From: Planctomycetota bacterium
GTDB taxonomy: Bacteria; Planctomycetota; Planctomycetia; Gemmatales; Gemmataceae
Assembly: GCA_021781415.1 (NCBI GenBank)
Contig: JAJXWW010000190.1
Coordinates: forward strand, 23,483-66,794
Length of the DNA stretch: 43,312 nt
Reading direction: 5' to 3'
Below are positions 25,046-33,099 of the stretch, one piece after another (positions within the stretch are counted from its first letter, which is position 1; every line of letters starts with the position of its first letter). The position numbers and the translations under genes were made by a program. A model generated the notes under the pieces. The model was not told where the DNA came from. It worked only from the letters and a program-made list of their open reading frames with translations, and made no database searches.

Positions 25046-25205
25046 AACCGGCAGCGTAAGCTGCCGGGTGGCACTGTAAATACCCGGCAGCTTACGCTGC
25101 CGGTTCGCCGTACCCGGCAGCTTACGCTGCCGGGTGGCACTGTAAATACCCGGCAGCGTAAGCTGCCGGGTGGCACTGTAAATACCCGGCAGCTTACGCT
25201 GCCGG
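25046..25205. repeat. Five-copy palindromic repeat array between tadA and tadB
   Basis: Copies of ccggcagcttacgctgccgg or its complement lie at about 25046-25067, 25083-25103, 25113-25133, 25148-25170 and 25186-25205. Most are separated by tggcactgtaaatac. Each is a self-complementary hairpin and neighbouring copies can also pair with each other. It fills nearly the whole gap between the tadA stop (25216) and tadB start (25023). A sixth copy lies inside the gene at 21715-22002. Confidence 0.9.
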
Positions 25206-25215
25206 TTCGCCCGGG

Positions 25216-26589
25216 TTAATCTCGCAGCAACACACGCTCCTGGAACAGATTCGACGGCAACTTAATGCCGGCCGCCTCCAGACGGCTGACGAACGACGGG
25301 CGCACGCCCGTCGCCTCGAACTGGCCGTAGGCGCGGCCATTTTGATCGATACCCAATTGCTTGTAGCGAAATACGTCCTGCATGATGATCATGTCTTGTT
25401 CCATGTTCATCACTTCGGTGATCGATGTCACTTTGCGCGGGCCACCTTGCAAGCGGTTGGCTTGGATAATGGCATCCACCGCCGACGAAATCTGTTGCCG
25501 CATCGCCTTCATGGGCAGTTCCATGCCGGACATCATAATCATCGTTTCCAGACGCGCTTGCGCGTCGCGTGGCGTATTGGCGTGCAAGGTCGTCATGGAG
25601 CCGGCGTGGCCGGTGTTCATGGCTTGCAACATATCCAACGTTTCGCCACCGCGGCACTCGCCGATGATGATGCGCTCCGGACGCATGCGCAGCGCGTTGC
25701 GGACCAGGTCGCGCGTCGTGATCGAGCCTTTGCCTTCGATGTTGGGCGGGCGCGTTTCCAGACGGACGACGTGATCTTGCTGCAATTGCAACTCCGCCGC
25801 GTCTTCAATGGTCACGATGCGCTCTTCGTGCGGAATGAAACTCGACAGCGTGTTCAGCAGCGTCGTTTTACCGCAACCCGTACCGCCGCTGATGACGATG
25901 TTCAAGCGCGCCTTGATGCAGGCTTCCATGAGCATCGCCATTTCCGGCGTGAACGCCTTGTAATTGAGCAGATCTTCCAGCTTCAGCGGATTGGCTCCGA
26001 AGCGGCGGATACTGACCGACGGGCCGTCCAGGGCCAAAGGCGGAATGATGGCGTTGACGCGGGATCCGTCCGGCAAGCGGGCATCGACCATCGGCGACGT
26101 TTCATCGACGCGGCGACCGATCTTCGACACGATGCGGTCGATGATCTGCAACAGATGTTCGTTGTCGCGGAACTTGACGTCGCTCTTTTCCATCTTGCCG
26201 CGGCGTTCGACGAAAATCTTGTGCGGCCCGTTGATGAGGATGTCGCTGATGGTCGGATCTTTGAGCAACACTTCGAGTGGCCCGAATCCGAACGTCTCGT
26301 CCAACACCTCGTCGATGAGGCGTTCGCGCTCCATGCGATTCAATAGCGGATTTTCCGTATCGCACAAGCGCTCGACGACCAGGCGAATCTCGCGGCGGAG
26401 CGTGTCGCCCTCCAAGTCGCTGACGCGCGAGAGATCGAGTTTATCGACGAGTTTGCCGTGGATAAGGCGCTTCAACTCCTCGAAACTTTTGGCCCCCTGG
26501 CGATCGCCGCCTCCGGCCATGGAGCCGCCGATCCGGCTGCCCGTACCGTTGTGGCTCAATCCGCTCAGACCGCGTTGCAATCGTGTCAT
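25216..26589 (-). CDS. tadA: Tad pilus assembly ATPase TadA/CpaF
   Basis: 457 residues from the ATG at 26589; a GTG six codons upstream is an alternative. The family layout is complete: the N-terminal all-alpha part with [12 protein letters not shown], the block [63 protein letters not shown], Walker [10 protein letters not shown] (about 235-243), the Asp box [11 protein letters not shown], Walker [19 protein letters not shown], and the His box [14 protein letters not shown]. It is a cytosolic hexameric secretion ATPase powering pilin assembly. The C-terminal 60 residues ([19 protein letters not shown] segment onward) match CpaF. It follows tadZ/cpaE in the operon across an 95 bp gap containing a palindrome. 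Confidence 0.95.
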   Translation of the reverse strand: MTRLQRGLSGLSHNGTGSRIGGSMAGGGDRQGAKSFEELKRLIHGKLVDKLDLSRVSDLEGDTLRREIRLVVERLCDTENPLLNRMERERLIDEVLDETFGFGPLEVLLKDPTISDILINGPHKIFVERRGKMEKSDVKFRDNEHLLQIIDRIVSKIGRRVDETSPMVDARLPDGSRVNAIIPPLALDGPSVSIRRFGANPLKLEDLLNYKAFTPEMAMLMEACIKARLNIVISGGTGCGKTTLLNTLSSFIPHEERIVTIEDAAELQLQQDHVVRLETRPPNIEGKGSITTRDLVRNALRMRPERIIIGECRGGETLDMLQAMNTGHAGSMTTLHANTPRDAQARLETMIMMSGMELPMKAMRQQISSAVDAIIQANRLQGGPRKVTSITEVMNMEQDMIIMQDVFRYKQLGIDQNGRAYGQFEATGVRPSFVSRLEAAGIKLPSNLFQERVLLRD

Positions 26590-26620
26590 GGGTGCATGTC
26601 TCTCCACGAAACCTTTTGGT

Positions 26621-26675
26621 TAGCCGCGACGCGAAGCGGAGCGAGGGACACGCGCTCCGCTTCGCGTCGAGGCTA
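26621..26675. repeat. Perfect-arm hairpin between tadZ and tadA
   Basis: Left arm tagccgcgacgcgaagcgga (26621-26640) with gcg, and right arm tccgcttcgcgtcgaggcta (26656-26675), are complementary with one or two mismatches and a 10-base loop (agggacacg region). It lies just after the tadZ stop (26685) and before the tadA start. Confidence 0.85.
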
Positions 26676-26684
26676 AGCGACATT

Positions 26685-27890
26685 TCAGCGCCTCGCAAAC
26701 AATCCCCAGCGGCTCGATTTCTCTTTTTGAGCCGATTGCAGCTGTTTGCCGCACACTGCCTCGGCCAATCCCGCGATGCTCTGTTGCACTTTGCACCTGG
26801 GCGCGAACGTCACCAACGGTACTCCGTGATTGCGCGACTCGGCCAACGGCCTCGGCTCGTTGGGTATCTGCCAATAGATCGACTTGCCGACCGTCTCCTC
26901 GGCTTTTTTCAAACTGATGTCCGATTCGCTGCCCACGCGATTGAGGACGATCTGCACCTTGTTGGCCAAGCTCTCCTCGTTGCCCAATGTCGCCATGGTG
27001 CGGACGACGTTGCGCAAACTGGTGAGATCGAGTTGGGCCACCAGGAGAATCAAATCGGCCATGCGCAGCCCGGTCACGTCCGTCGGCGAAAAGCTTTTGC
27101 TGAGATCGAGAATGAGATGCGAATAACTGGCGCGCAACAAATTGATGACGCGCTGCAAGTGATCCTCGCGGATCAGACTGGCATCCTCCATCTGCACGGG
27201 ATGCGGCAACAGCGAGAGTCCGGACTCGTGTTTGCTCAACGAGCGTCGCAGAAATTGTTGATCGAGGCGGTCGATGTTCAGCGCCACGTCGGCCAAGGTG
27301 TAGTCGGCCATGAGATCGAGCGCCACATCGGCATCGCCCAAGGCTAAATCGAGGTCGATGAGCGCGACGTTGTGCCGAGGGTCTTGGGCCAGCGAAGCGC
27401 CGAGGTTGACGGCGACACTGGTGCAGCCGACGCCGCCGCGCGATCCCAGTACCGCGATGACCAGCGATTCGGTCTTGGTCGAAGCCGCCACCCCGTTGCT
27501 CCGGTCGGCGCTCGGTCGGCCGCGGTGGAGACGCTGCAACGCTTTGAGCAAGTCTTCCAGCACGATGGGCACGGTCAGGAATTCGCGCGCCCCACTGCGG
27601 AGCGCTTGCAAAATGGCTTGACCGTCGCCCCGCGCGCTGATGGCCAAGATCGGCACTTCGGGCAGGTCCGTCGTCATCTGTCCGATGAGTTGAATGGCTT
27701 TGTTCTGATCCGAATCGAGCGACACGACCGCGACATCCGGGATCGACTGCGAGATGACTTCTTGAAAGAACTCGTAGCGGGCGCACTCGGCTTCCAACCA
27801 GATCGACTCCATGCCCAAGAGAACATTGCGTAATGCTTCTCGGGTGGTGTCGGAAGGATCGACGATGGCGATTCGTTGCACGTCCCTCAT
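26685..27890 (-). CDS. tadZ: TadZ/CpaE-like ParA-type ATPase with N-terminal receiver
   Basis: 401 residues from the ATG at 27890, supported by GGTGGAG upstream; the frame opens 45 codons earlier through a hairpin region. Residues 1-125 are a receiver-like domain (QRIAIVDPSDTTREALRNVL, DVAVVSLDSD with Asp59). The usual acidic pair is reduced to one Asp and the Lys-Pro block is VPIVLEDL, so it is probably not phosphorylated. Residues 143-400 are a MinD/ParA-like ATPase with AVLGSRGGVGCTSVAVNLGA (147-166), VALIDLDLALGDADVALDL and LILDLSKSF. The deviant Walker A lacks the signature Lys (Arg instead) and has Cys where Lys is normal. In other bacteria TadZ localises the pilus machinery to a pole. 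It sits between secretin and tadA. Confidence 0.9.
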   Translation of the reverse strand: MRDVQRIAIVDPSDTTREALRNVLLGMESIWLEAECARYEFFQEVISQSIPDVAVVSLDSDQNKAIQLIGQMTTDLPEVPILAISARGDGQAILQALRSGAREFLTVPIVLEDLLKALQRLHRGRPSADRSNGVAASTKTESLVIAVLGSRGGVGCTSVAVNLGASLAQDPRHNVALIDLDLALGDADVALDLMADYTLADVALNIDRLDQQFLRRSLSKHESGLSLLPHPVQMEDASLIREDHLQRVINLLRASYSHLILDLSKSFSPTDVTGLRMADLILLVAQLDLTSLRNVVRTMATLGNEESLANKVQIVLNRVGSESDISLKKAEETVGKSIYWQIPNEPRPLAESRNHGVPLVTFAPRCKVQQSIAGLAEAVCGKQLQSAQKEKSSRWGLFARR

Positions 27891-27907
27891 GTTGCTCCAC
27901 CAATTTC

Positions 27908-27980
27908 GGCAGATGGCAATCGACGTTCGGCACTCCGAGTTATCGCAACCGGAGTGCCGAACATCGATTGCCATCTGCCG
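27908..27980. repeat. Long hairpin between secretin and tadZ
   Basis: Left arm cggcagatggcaatcgacgt with tcggcactccg (27908-27937) and its complement at 27950-27980 (cggagtgccgaacatcgatt, gccatctgccg) form a nearly perfect 30 bp stem with a 12-base loop. It starts just after the secretin stop (27991) and ends 18 bases before the tadZ start, so in the transcript it would stand directly in front of the tadZ ribosome binding site. Confidence 0.9.
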
Positions 27981-27990
27981 ATAGCAGTTG

Positions 27991-29679
27991 TTATCGAACT
28001 CCGCGTTCGCTTTCCGCGGATACATCGTTCGGAATCGCCGGCGGCTGCGACACGGGCGTCTCCGGTGCTTCCGGCGGCGCTTGGGTCGAGGCCGGCATCA
28101 GCGGCGTCGAGGCCGTGTTTGCGGGCAGCGGAGCTGGCATCGTACTCGGAGAAACCATCCCAGCGGGTTGGCTACATCCGCCCGTTGCACAGCCATTCGG
28201 CCCACAATTGTTCCGGCCCGCACACGGGAACGTCTTGGCCGACGGCCCGTTCATCCATGCCGGAACATAATGGTGATCCTGGCGAATCTGGCGCTGACCG
28301 CGCGGCGCTTCGATGATGCCTTCCAAGAATAGCTCAAAATTGTCCGGTCTGCGGGTTTCTTCGCCGGGAAGAATTTTCGGACGCTGATTGCACGACTCCG
28401 GATCGACCAACCAGGGGGTGACGACCACCAGCACTTCTTGCTCGGTGTCCTGGTATTGGGTACTGCGGAAGAACGTGCCAAACCAAGGCAAATCGCCCAA
28501 CAGCGGCACCTTGGAGACGTTGGCCTGAACCGTGTGCTGGATCAACCCGCCGATGACGAAAGTTTGTCCAGATTCCAGTTCGACCGTGGTGGTGACACTG
28601 TTGATATCACGGCCCGGCACGAGACTGCCGCCAGCGGGCGTGACGCCAGCTGAGGCATCGAGACTGCTTACGGACGGCGACACTTCCAGGTAGATGCGTC
28701 CGTTGCCCTTGACGATGGGGATGAAGCTCAACGTCGTGCCGAACGGTACGAACTGAACGCCGACGCCGCTGAACCCACCGGCCACGGGAACGGCCTGTTG
28801 ACCGCCGACCAAAAAACTGGCGGGCCGACCGCTCAGAGTCACCAGGCGCGGCTCGGCCAACAATTTCGCCAGACCGTTCGCTCGTAGAGCCTCTAAGAAA
28901 TTCTGAAATCCCCAGACATTGTGAACGAAGCCGAGCAACAGATTGGTTCCCGAACCGGGCGTGCCGATGAGGCTGCTACCGGCCCCGGTCACTTGGGGAA
29001 ATGCTCCGCCCACGCCCGTCTGTCCGCCGACCGTCACGCCGCCGCCCGTCGTGTTGGCCCCGGCGAAATACTTACTCGATCCGAGAAAGTTAACGGTCAG
29101 ATTGCGCAGATCGGTGCGATTGACCGAGGCGATCATCACGTCCAGCTGAACTTGCTGCACGCCGCCGACGCGCATGCCGTCGATGTACTTGAATCCAACG
29201 CTCTGTACCAAGCCGCGCACGACGGCCACGTCTTCGGCGTGCGTCACCGTGCCGGACAAGATGACCGTGTTGTTCGAGGTCGGTATGACCGTGACGTTGG
29301 CGGTCGGCACCGCGCGGCGCAGCTGCGTGCGCAGATACTCCACGTCGACTTGCACGATCACTTCGTAAACTTCCTTGTGCCCTTCGGTATCTTCCAATTC
29401 GATGCGCGTCACCTCGGGTTGCTGGCCCCTGACGAGTATCGTCGTGGGATCGCCCACGATGGTACTCAAAGCGACGGCCTCTTCCTTAGGGTTGGTAACG
29501 GTTTTGATTTTCTGTTTCTTGGACATTTGCAGTTTGATGGTGCCGTTGAGCGGCACGATCAGGGCGGCGGGTCGGGGGGCCGTCTCTTGAGCGGGCGCAT
29601 GGCCCAACCAAGCCGTGGCGAGTAAGAGGGCGAGCGTGCCACCCCAGAGCAGCATTCTTCGATCGACAATATGGCGCAT
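27991..29679 (-). CDS. rcpA: Tad pilus secretin RcpA/CpaC
   Basis: 562 residues, start ATG at 29679 with GAGGTG upstream. It has a signal peptide (LLWGGTLALLLATAWLGHAPA), the pilus-type N-domain with AALIVPLNGTIKLQMSKKQK and LVRGQQPEVTRIELEDTEG, a BON-like domain (NVTVIPTSNNTVILSGTVTH), then the secretin domain about 250-475 with LAEPRLVTLSGRPASFLVGG, VGVQFVPFGTTLSFIPIV, VTTTVELESGQTFVIGGLI and the highly conserved KVPLLGDLPWFGTFFRS. It forms the outer-membrane pore for the Flp pilus. The C-terminal about 90 residues are unusual: a short Cys-rich stretch (CAGRNNCGPNGCATGGC) then a Pro/Ala/Ser-rich tail. It lies downstream of cpaB. Confidence 0.95.
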   Translation of the reverse strand: MRHIVDRRMLLWGGTLALLLATAWLGHAPAQETAPRPAALIVPLNGTIKLQMSKKQKIKTVTNPKEEAVALSTIVGDPTTILVRGQQPEVTRIELEDTEGHKEVYEVIVQVDVEYLRTQLRRAVPTANVTVIPTSNNTVILSGTVTHAEDVAVVRGLVQSVGFKYIDGMRVGGVQQVQLDVMIASVNRTDLRNLTVNFLGSSKYFAGANTTGGGVTVGGQTGVGGAFPQVTGAGSSLIGTPGSGTNLLLGFVHNVWGFQNFLEALRANGLAKLLAEPRLVTLSGRPASFLVGGQQAVPVAGGFSGVGVQFVPFGTTLSFIPIVKGNGRIYLEVSPSVSSLDASAGVTPAGGSLVPGRDINSVTTTVELESGQTFVIGGLIQHTVQANVSKVPLLGDLPWFGTFFRSTQYQDTEQEVLVVVTPWLVDPESCNQRPKILPGEETRRPDNFELFLEGIIEAPRGQRQIRQDHHYVPAWMNGPSAKTFPCAGRNNCGPNGCATGGCSQPAGMVSPSTMPAPLPANTASTPLMPASTQAPPEAPETPVSQPPAIPNDVSAESERGVR

Positions 29680-29792
29680 CCATTCACCTCGTCAGTAAGA
29701 ACGAGCGGGAGTCGGCCGCTCGTTCGGGTCCATCGCAATCGGCCGGGGAACGGGGTCGCTCGGGCGGCCCCGCTCTCCGGTAGCCAAAAAGA

Positions 29793-30905
29793 TCAACCGA
29801 CTCGTCCGGGCACGCCTCCACGAATGGGAGTGAGCGGAGCGAGCGGAGCGTTCTGCGCGGGCTGCGCGGGCGCAGTGGGCGCAGCATCCGCCGGTTTGGG
29901 CGGCACCGTCGGCGGTGCGGGGCGGCGCGGTGTAACGTCCGCCGATCCACGCGCGAGCGAACCGTTGATCCACGACTGAGCGACGGGATCGAACGTAAAG
30001 ACCGCCTTTTGCACGAATTCGCCGGTTACGATGGTCAAGGTGTGTGTCTCCAACGGGGGCGGCTCCGGCTTCGGTTCCGGCGGCTTCTCGTACACATTGA
30101 TGGGCGGAGGCGCATCCTTGGGCAGCGTGGGCAACGTCGGCACCGGCGACGCGCTGGCAACCGAGGTCGGTTCCTCTTCCATCTCGGACGAGGCATCGCG
30201 CACGGGTTTGCCGAGATCTTCCCATCTCGATCCGGGTAGACGAACGATCTTGTTATCGTCGGGCGTTCGCAGCGTCAGCCGCAACTCGCCCAGCGCTCCC
30301 GCCAACGACAAGCGCTGAGCTTCTTCCGGCGTCGCCGCCAGAGTCACCGTGCTGCCCAACATTGAGGTCGTTTGATTGTCTCGGTTGGCCACCATGTCCA
30401 CGGCCAATACCAGCATGTTTTGCAGAATGATCTTGGACATCGACTCGTTGGTTCCATTGCGCAGCGTGGATAGCACGTCCACATGATAGCCGGGCAGCAC
30501 GAAGCCGCCCGCCAGCGATTCGGCATTCACCTTCAGCGCGATGGCTCGCATCCCCGGAGGCAGCTTGGCGACCAAGCCGACTTGCTCGGCGTTGACCAGT
30601 TTGTCCTCCAGAACGTACTCGCCTTCACTCAACCCCTGGCTCAATCGCTGATTTTTAATGTCCTTAAACTCTTTCAATCCTTTTTTGGGAGCGATGCTCA
30701 CCGGCACTTCTTTTTGCTCGAAGTATTTCTCGGGTTCTTTCATCGAAACCCAGGCTGGAACTTTGCCCTTGGCCACGAGGACGGAAACTTTTTCCTCCTC
30801 GACGGCTCCGTTGTTGCGTTCGGCCAAGAGCCGGCTCGTCATATAGCTGGCGGCCAGGCCGCAGCCGATGGCCACGACCATCAGCATCATTGTCTTCGGT
30901 TTCAT
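29793..30905 (-). CDS. cpaB: Flp pilus assembly protein CpaB/RcpC
   Basis: 370 residues from the ATG at 30905 with GAGGT ahead; upstream frame residues are not family-like. It has an N-terminal membrane anchor (MMLMVVAIGCGLAASYMTSR), a SAF-like segment (KKGLKEFKDIKNQRLSQGLS, GEYVLEDKLVN), then the RcpC core LPPGMRAIALKVNAESLAGG, FVLPGYHVDVLSTLRNG, ILQNMLVLAVDMV and TVTLAATPEEAQRLSLAGAL. Past residue about 245 there is a Pro/Glu-rich linker, a short repeat of CpaB-like strands (HTLTIVTGEFVQKAVFTFDP) and a long Pro/Ala-rich C-terminus ending in RGGVPGRVG. It is a periplasmic partner of the secretin, which is encoded next in the operon 114 bp downstream. Confidence 0.92.
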   Translation of the reverse strand: MKPKTMMLMVVAIGCGLAASYMTSRLLAERNNGAVEEEKVSVLVAKGKVPAWVSMKEPEKYFEQKEVPVSIAPKKGLKEFKDIKNQRLSQGLSEGEYVLEDKLVNAEQVGLVAKLPPGMRAIALKVNAESLAGGFVLPGYHVDVLSTLRNGTNESMSKIILQNMLVLAVDMVANRDNQTTSMLGSTVTLAATPEEAQRLSLAGALGELRLTLRTPDDNKIVRLPGSRWEDLGKPVRDASSEMEEEPTSVASASPVPTLPTLPKDAPPPINVYEKPPEPKPEPPPLETHTLTIVTGEFVQKAVFTFDPVAQSWINGSLARGSADVTPRRPAPPTVPPKPADAAPTAPAQPAQNAPLAPLTPIRGGVPGRVG

Positions 30906-31090
30906 GGAGCATACCTCAATTGGCGTGGAGAACCGAAGCGATTGCGTAATGCCCAAACGACCTATTCTGTATCCCTTCCACCGTCCGTTTTCGACATTCC
31001 GCATCCCCTCGATGCTACCACCGTTACTTTCGACAATCCGCGACGCCGAACTTCAACTTTATCGCTTGTAACAAACCTGCCGAGCTTAAC

Positions 31091-31185
31091 AGTTCTGAGT
31101 TCCAAGTTCTGAGTTTCAAGTGCTGAGTGCTGAGTTCTGATTCTTGGTTCTTTTACTCAGAACTCAGCACTTGAAACTTGGAACT
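31091..31185. repeat. Inverted repeat upstream of cpaB / downstream of prepilin peptidase
   Basis: Iterated agttctgag/caagtgctgag words (31091-31140) pair with actcagaactcagcacttga and aacttggaact (31156-31185). It ends just before the prepilin peptidase stop (31189). The rest of the 283 bp gap 30906-31188 shows nothing recognisable. Confidence 0.75.
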
Positions 31186-31188
31186 ATT

Positions 31189-31794
31189 TCATACTCCGTG
31201 CAGGTAAATCAGATAGCTGACGAAGCCGAGGCACAGCGGAATGCCATAGGGTAGTAAGTGCATCCGCGATTTGCGTTGAGCCGCCTTATCGGCCGCCGTC
31301 GCCACCCCAGCCCCAACCAGGTCGCCGAGGATGGCGCGCGTGTTGTTCAAGTTGGTCTTTAATTGGCCGCGCGCCGCGATCATGCCCAACGCCAAAACCC
31401 CGCCGATGACGGCGGCCAGACAAAAGGCGTAAACGAGAATCCAGCCCGCGCCCGGATGAATGCCCTCGGCGGCGCGCAGGCCGTAGAACGAGCCGATCCA
31501 GGCACCGAAGCCCATTTGCATTTTCACGTCGCCCGCTCCCATGCCGCCGATACCGTATAAGGGAAACAGCAGCAAGAAGCCCAGGGCCGTCGCCGCCAAG
31601 CTGGCACCGATGCCGCCGGAGCCGGTCGATTCCAGCAGCCCGCAACTGTGCAACACGCCCAGGCTCCACCCGCTGAGAATCAGCGGATACGTCAGCCAAT
31701 TGGGCACTTTCAGTTTCCAGCCGTCGATGACGGCGGCCACGATCATGGCCGCACATACGAAAGTCAACGGCCAATGGCTCAGAATAAAGTGCAT
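31189..31794 (-). CDS. tadV: Prepilin peptidase TadV/CpaA (aspartic protease, A24 family)
   Basis: 201 residues from the ATG at 31794, ten bases after GGAGG; 23 further in-frame codons upstream look non-coding. It is almost entirely hydrophobic. The two catalytic aspartates are visible: AAVIDGWKLKVPNWLTYPL (near 20) and GIGGMGAGDVKMQMGFG (near 95). It cleaves the short leader of Flp pilins at the cytosolic face of the inner membrane. There is no N-terminal methyltransferase domain, as expected for TadV. It follows the three pilin genes and precedes cpaB. The C-terminal tail ends with SYLIYLHGV. Confidence 0.92.
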   Translation of the reverse strand: MHFILSHWPLTFVCAAMIVAAVIDGWKLKVPNWLTYPLILSGWSLGVLHSCGLLESTGSGGIGASLAATALGFLLLFPLYGIGGMGAGDVKMQMGFGAWIGSFYGLRAAEGIHPGAGWILVYAFCLAAVIGGVLALGMIAARGQLKTNLNNTRAILGDLVGAGVATAADKAAQRKSRMHLLPYGIPLCLGFVSYLIYLHGV

Positions 31795-31919
31795 ATGCCG
31801 GCATCCTCCACGCGAACGACAAATAGATGAAAACGGCAAGGGTACAAGGCGGCGAGACGACAAGGGATTTCACCTCGTCGCCCAGCCACCTTGTCGCCTT
31901 GTCCCTGAATCCGACGCGC

Positions 31920-32105
31920 TCAGCTGCCCGTGCCGGCGACCTTCGAGCCGACGTAGCTGAAGGTGTTGTTGGCGTTGCTGCCCAACGTCGTGATGGCGGT
32001 AATGCACACCACGATGATGAGGGCCAACATGACGGCATATTCGACCGCGGTCGGGCCGTCTTCGTTCTTCAGAAAATTCACGAAACCTTGTGCGAACTTA
32101 CGCAT
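31920..32105 (-). CDS. flp: Flp family type IVb pilin (copy 1)
   Basis: 61 residues from the ATG at 32105, with AAGGGG upstream. It begins MRKFAQGFVNFLKNEDG, then TAVEYAVMLALIIVVCITAI. Cleavage would fall after the Gly in DG-P, leaving Glu at position 5 of the mature part and the Tyr next to it, as in Flp pilins. The mature pilin is only about 40 residues and ends with SYVGSKVAGTGS. It differs from copy 2 by a handful of residues. Confidence 0.95.
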   Translation of the reverse strand: MRKFAQGFVNFLKNEDGPTAVEYAVMLALIIVVCITAITTLGSNANNTFSYVGSKVAGTGS

Positions 32106-32163
32106 AACAGTCACCCCTTTGTGTGAAAAAAGAAACTGGACTCGAATCGGTTGAAAGAAGCGC

Positions 32164-32349
32164 TCAGCTGCCCGTGCCGGCGATTTTGCCGCCGACGTAG
32201 CTGAACGTGTTGTTGGCGTTGCTGCCCAACGTGGTGATGGCGGTAATGCACACCACGATAATCAAGGCCAACATGACGGCGTATTCGACCGCCGTCGGGC
32301 CGTCTTCGTTCTTCAAGAAATTGACCAAACCCTGTGCAAACTTACGCAT
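32164..32349 (-). CDS. flp: Flp family type IVb pilin (copy 2)
   Basis: 61 residues from the ATG at 32349, with AAGGAAGG upstream; an open frame further upstream is not pilin-like. MRKFAQGLVNFLKNEDG is followed by the same hydrophobic core as copy 1 and ends in SYVGGKIAGTGS. Near-identity with copy 1 over the whole coding region points to a recent tandem duplication. It is processed by the TadV-like peptidase encoded downstream. Confidence 0.95.
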   Translation of the reverse strand: MRKFAQGLVNFLKNEDGPTAVEYAVMLALIIVVCITAITTLGSNANNTFSYVGGKIAGTGS

Positions 32350-32445
32350 GAGACTCGCCTTCCTTATAAAGAAACCACACCAAAAAAACGACGGGAAACC
32401 CGGATAACGCATCCGGATGATTGCACCCCACACCGAATGCGTTGC

Positions 32446-32634
32446 TTAGGAGCCGCTGCTCACGGCTGTATTCAAGGCCACGTTGCTGAACGTGTTGTTG
32501 GCGTTGCTGCCCAGCGTCGTGATGGAGGCGATACAAACCACGATGATGAGGGCCAACATGACGGCATATTCGACCGCGGTCGGGCCGTCTTCTTCGCGCA
32601 GAAATCGAACCGCACAGGCGAACAACTTGCTCAT
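32446..32634 (-). CDS. flp: Flp family type IVb pilin (copy 3, divergent)
   Basis: 62 residues, ATG at 32634 with AAGGAG nine bases upstream. The leader differs (MSKLFACAVRFLREEDG), while the cleavage site, Glu/Tyr pair and hydrophobic helix TAVEYAVMLALIIVVCIASI are shared. The C-terminus, SNVALNTAVSSGS, is different from copies 1 and 2. As the first gene of the cluster it is probably closest to the tad promoter. Confidence 0.94.
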   Translation of the reverse strand: MSKLFACAVRFLREEDGPTAVEYAVMLALIIVVCIASITTLGSNANNTFSNVALNTAVSSGS

Positions 32635-33099
32635 AATAATGTCTCCTTAATCTCTATTCCGAGGTCGCCGACCGCGCGCATGCGTCGGACGGAACCAAAC
32701 GGTCTCTTCTTTGCCTCGGACTTAAGGATGAGGGGTTGCCCGCGTCCAGGAGGAAGAGGCGATTCAGTTGGATCGCTTATCGTGGAACAATCGTTGTCGA
32801 GTGTCGCCGCGAGCATCCACTGAACCGCTCGTGCCACAAACCTAGAATGCGATGCGTTCCGAGTCAAATGGTTGCGACAATTTTCTCGATTTTTCCGAAT
32901 GACTCTATTGAAGGGATCGAGGCGAAAGTGGGTTCCCTCCGGAGAGGGTCGGGTTTCCAGCGTCCCCGACCTCGCCCGAAATCGCTATTTCTCCGCGTCA
33001 TCGGCCCGGAATTCGGCGCGAACAACCGTGAGATATGCTCATAAGAGTGGCCGTTTTTGGCCGCGTGTCGGCCCGTCTCGTCGCCGGAGAACTCCGCTT
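32635..33099. other. Divergent intergenic region upstream of the tad cluster
   Basis: 465 bp between the first pilin (minus) and a glycosyltransferase-like gene (plus). It must hold the promoters for both directions. I see no clear -10/-35 pair, operator palindrome, or sigma-54 site on reading both strands, and no coding frame with a ribosome binding site. Confidence 0.5.

Noticed and set aside
25046..25205. CRISPR array
   Set aside because: The units are palindromes and the spacers are the same sequence; no cas genes are present.
25342..26346. Long plus-strand frame (over 300 codons) opposite tadA
   Set aside because: High-GC antisense shadow rich in His, Arg and Asp. tadA is certain from its motifs.
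32820..32860. Sigma-54 promoter reading tggcac on the minus strand upstream of the pilins
   Set aside because: The -12 element does not follow at the required spacing.
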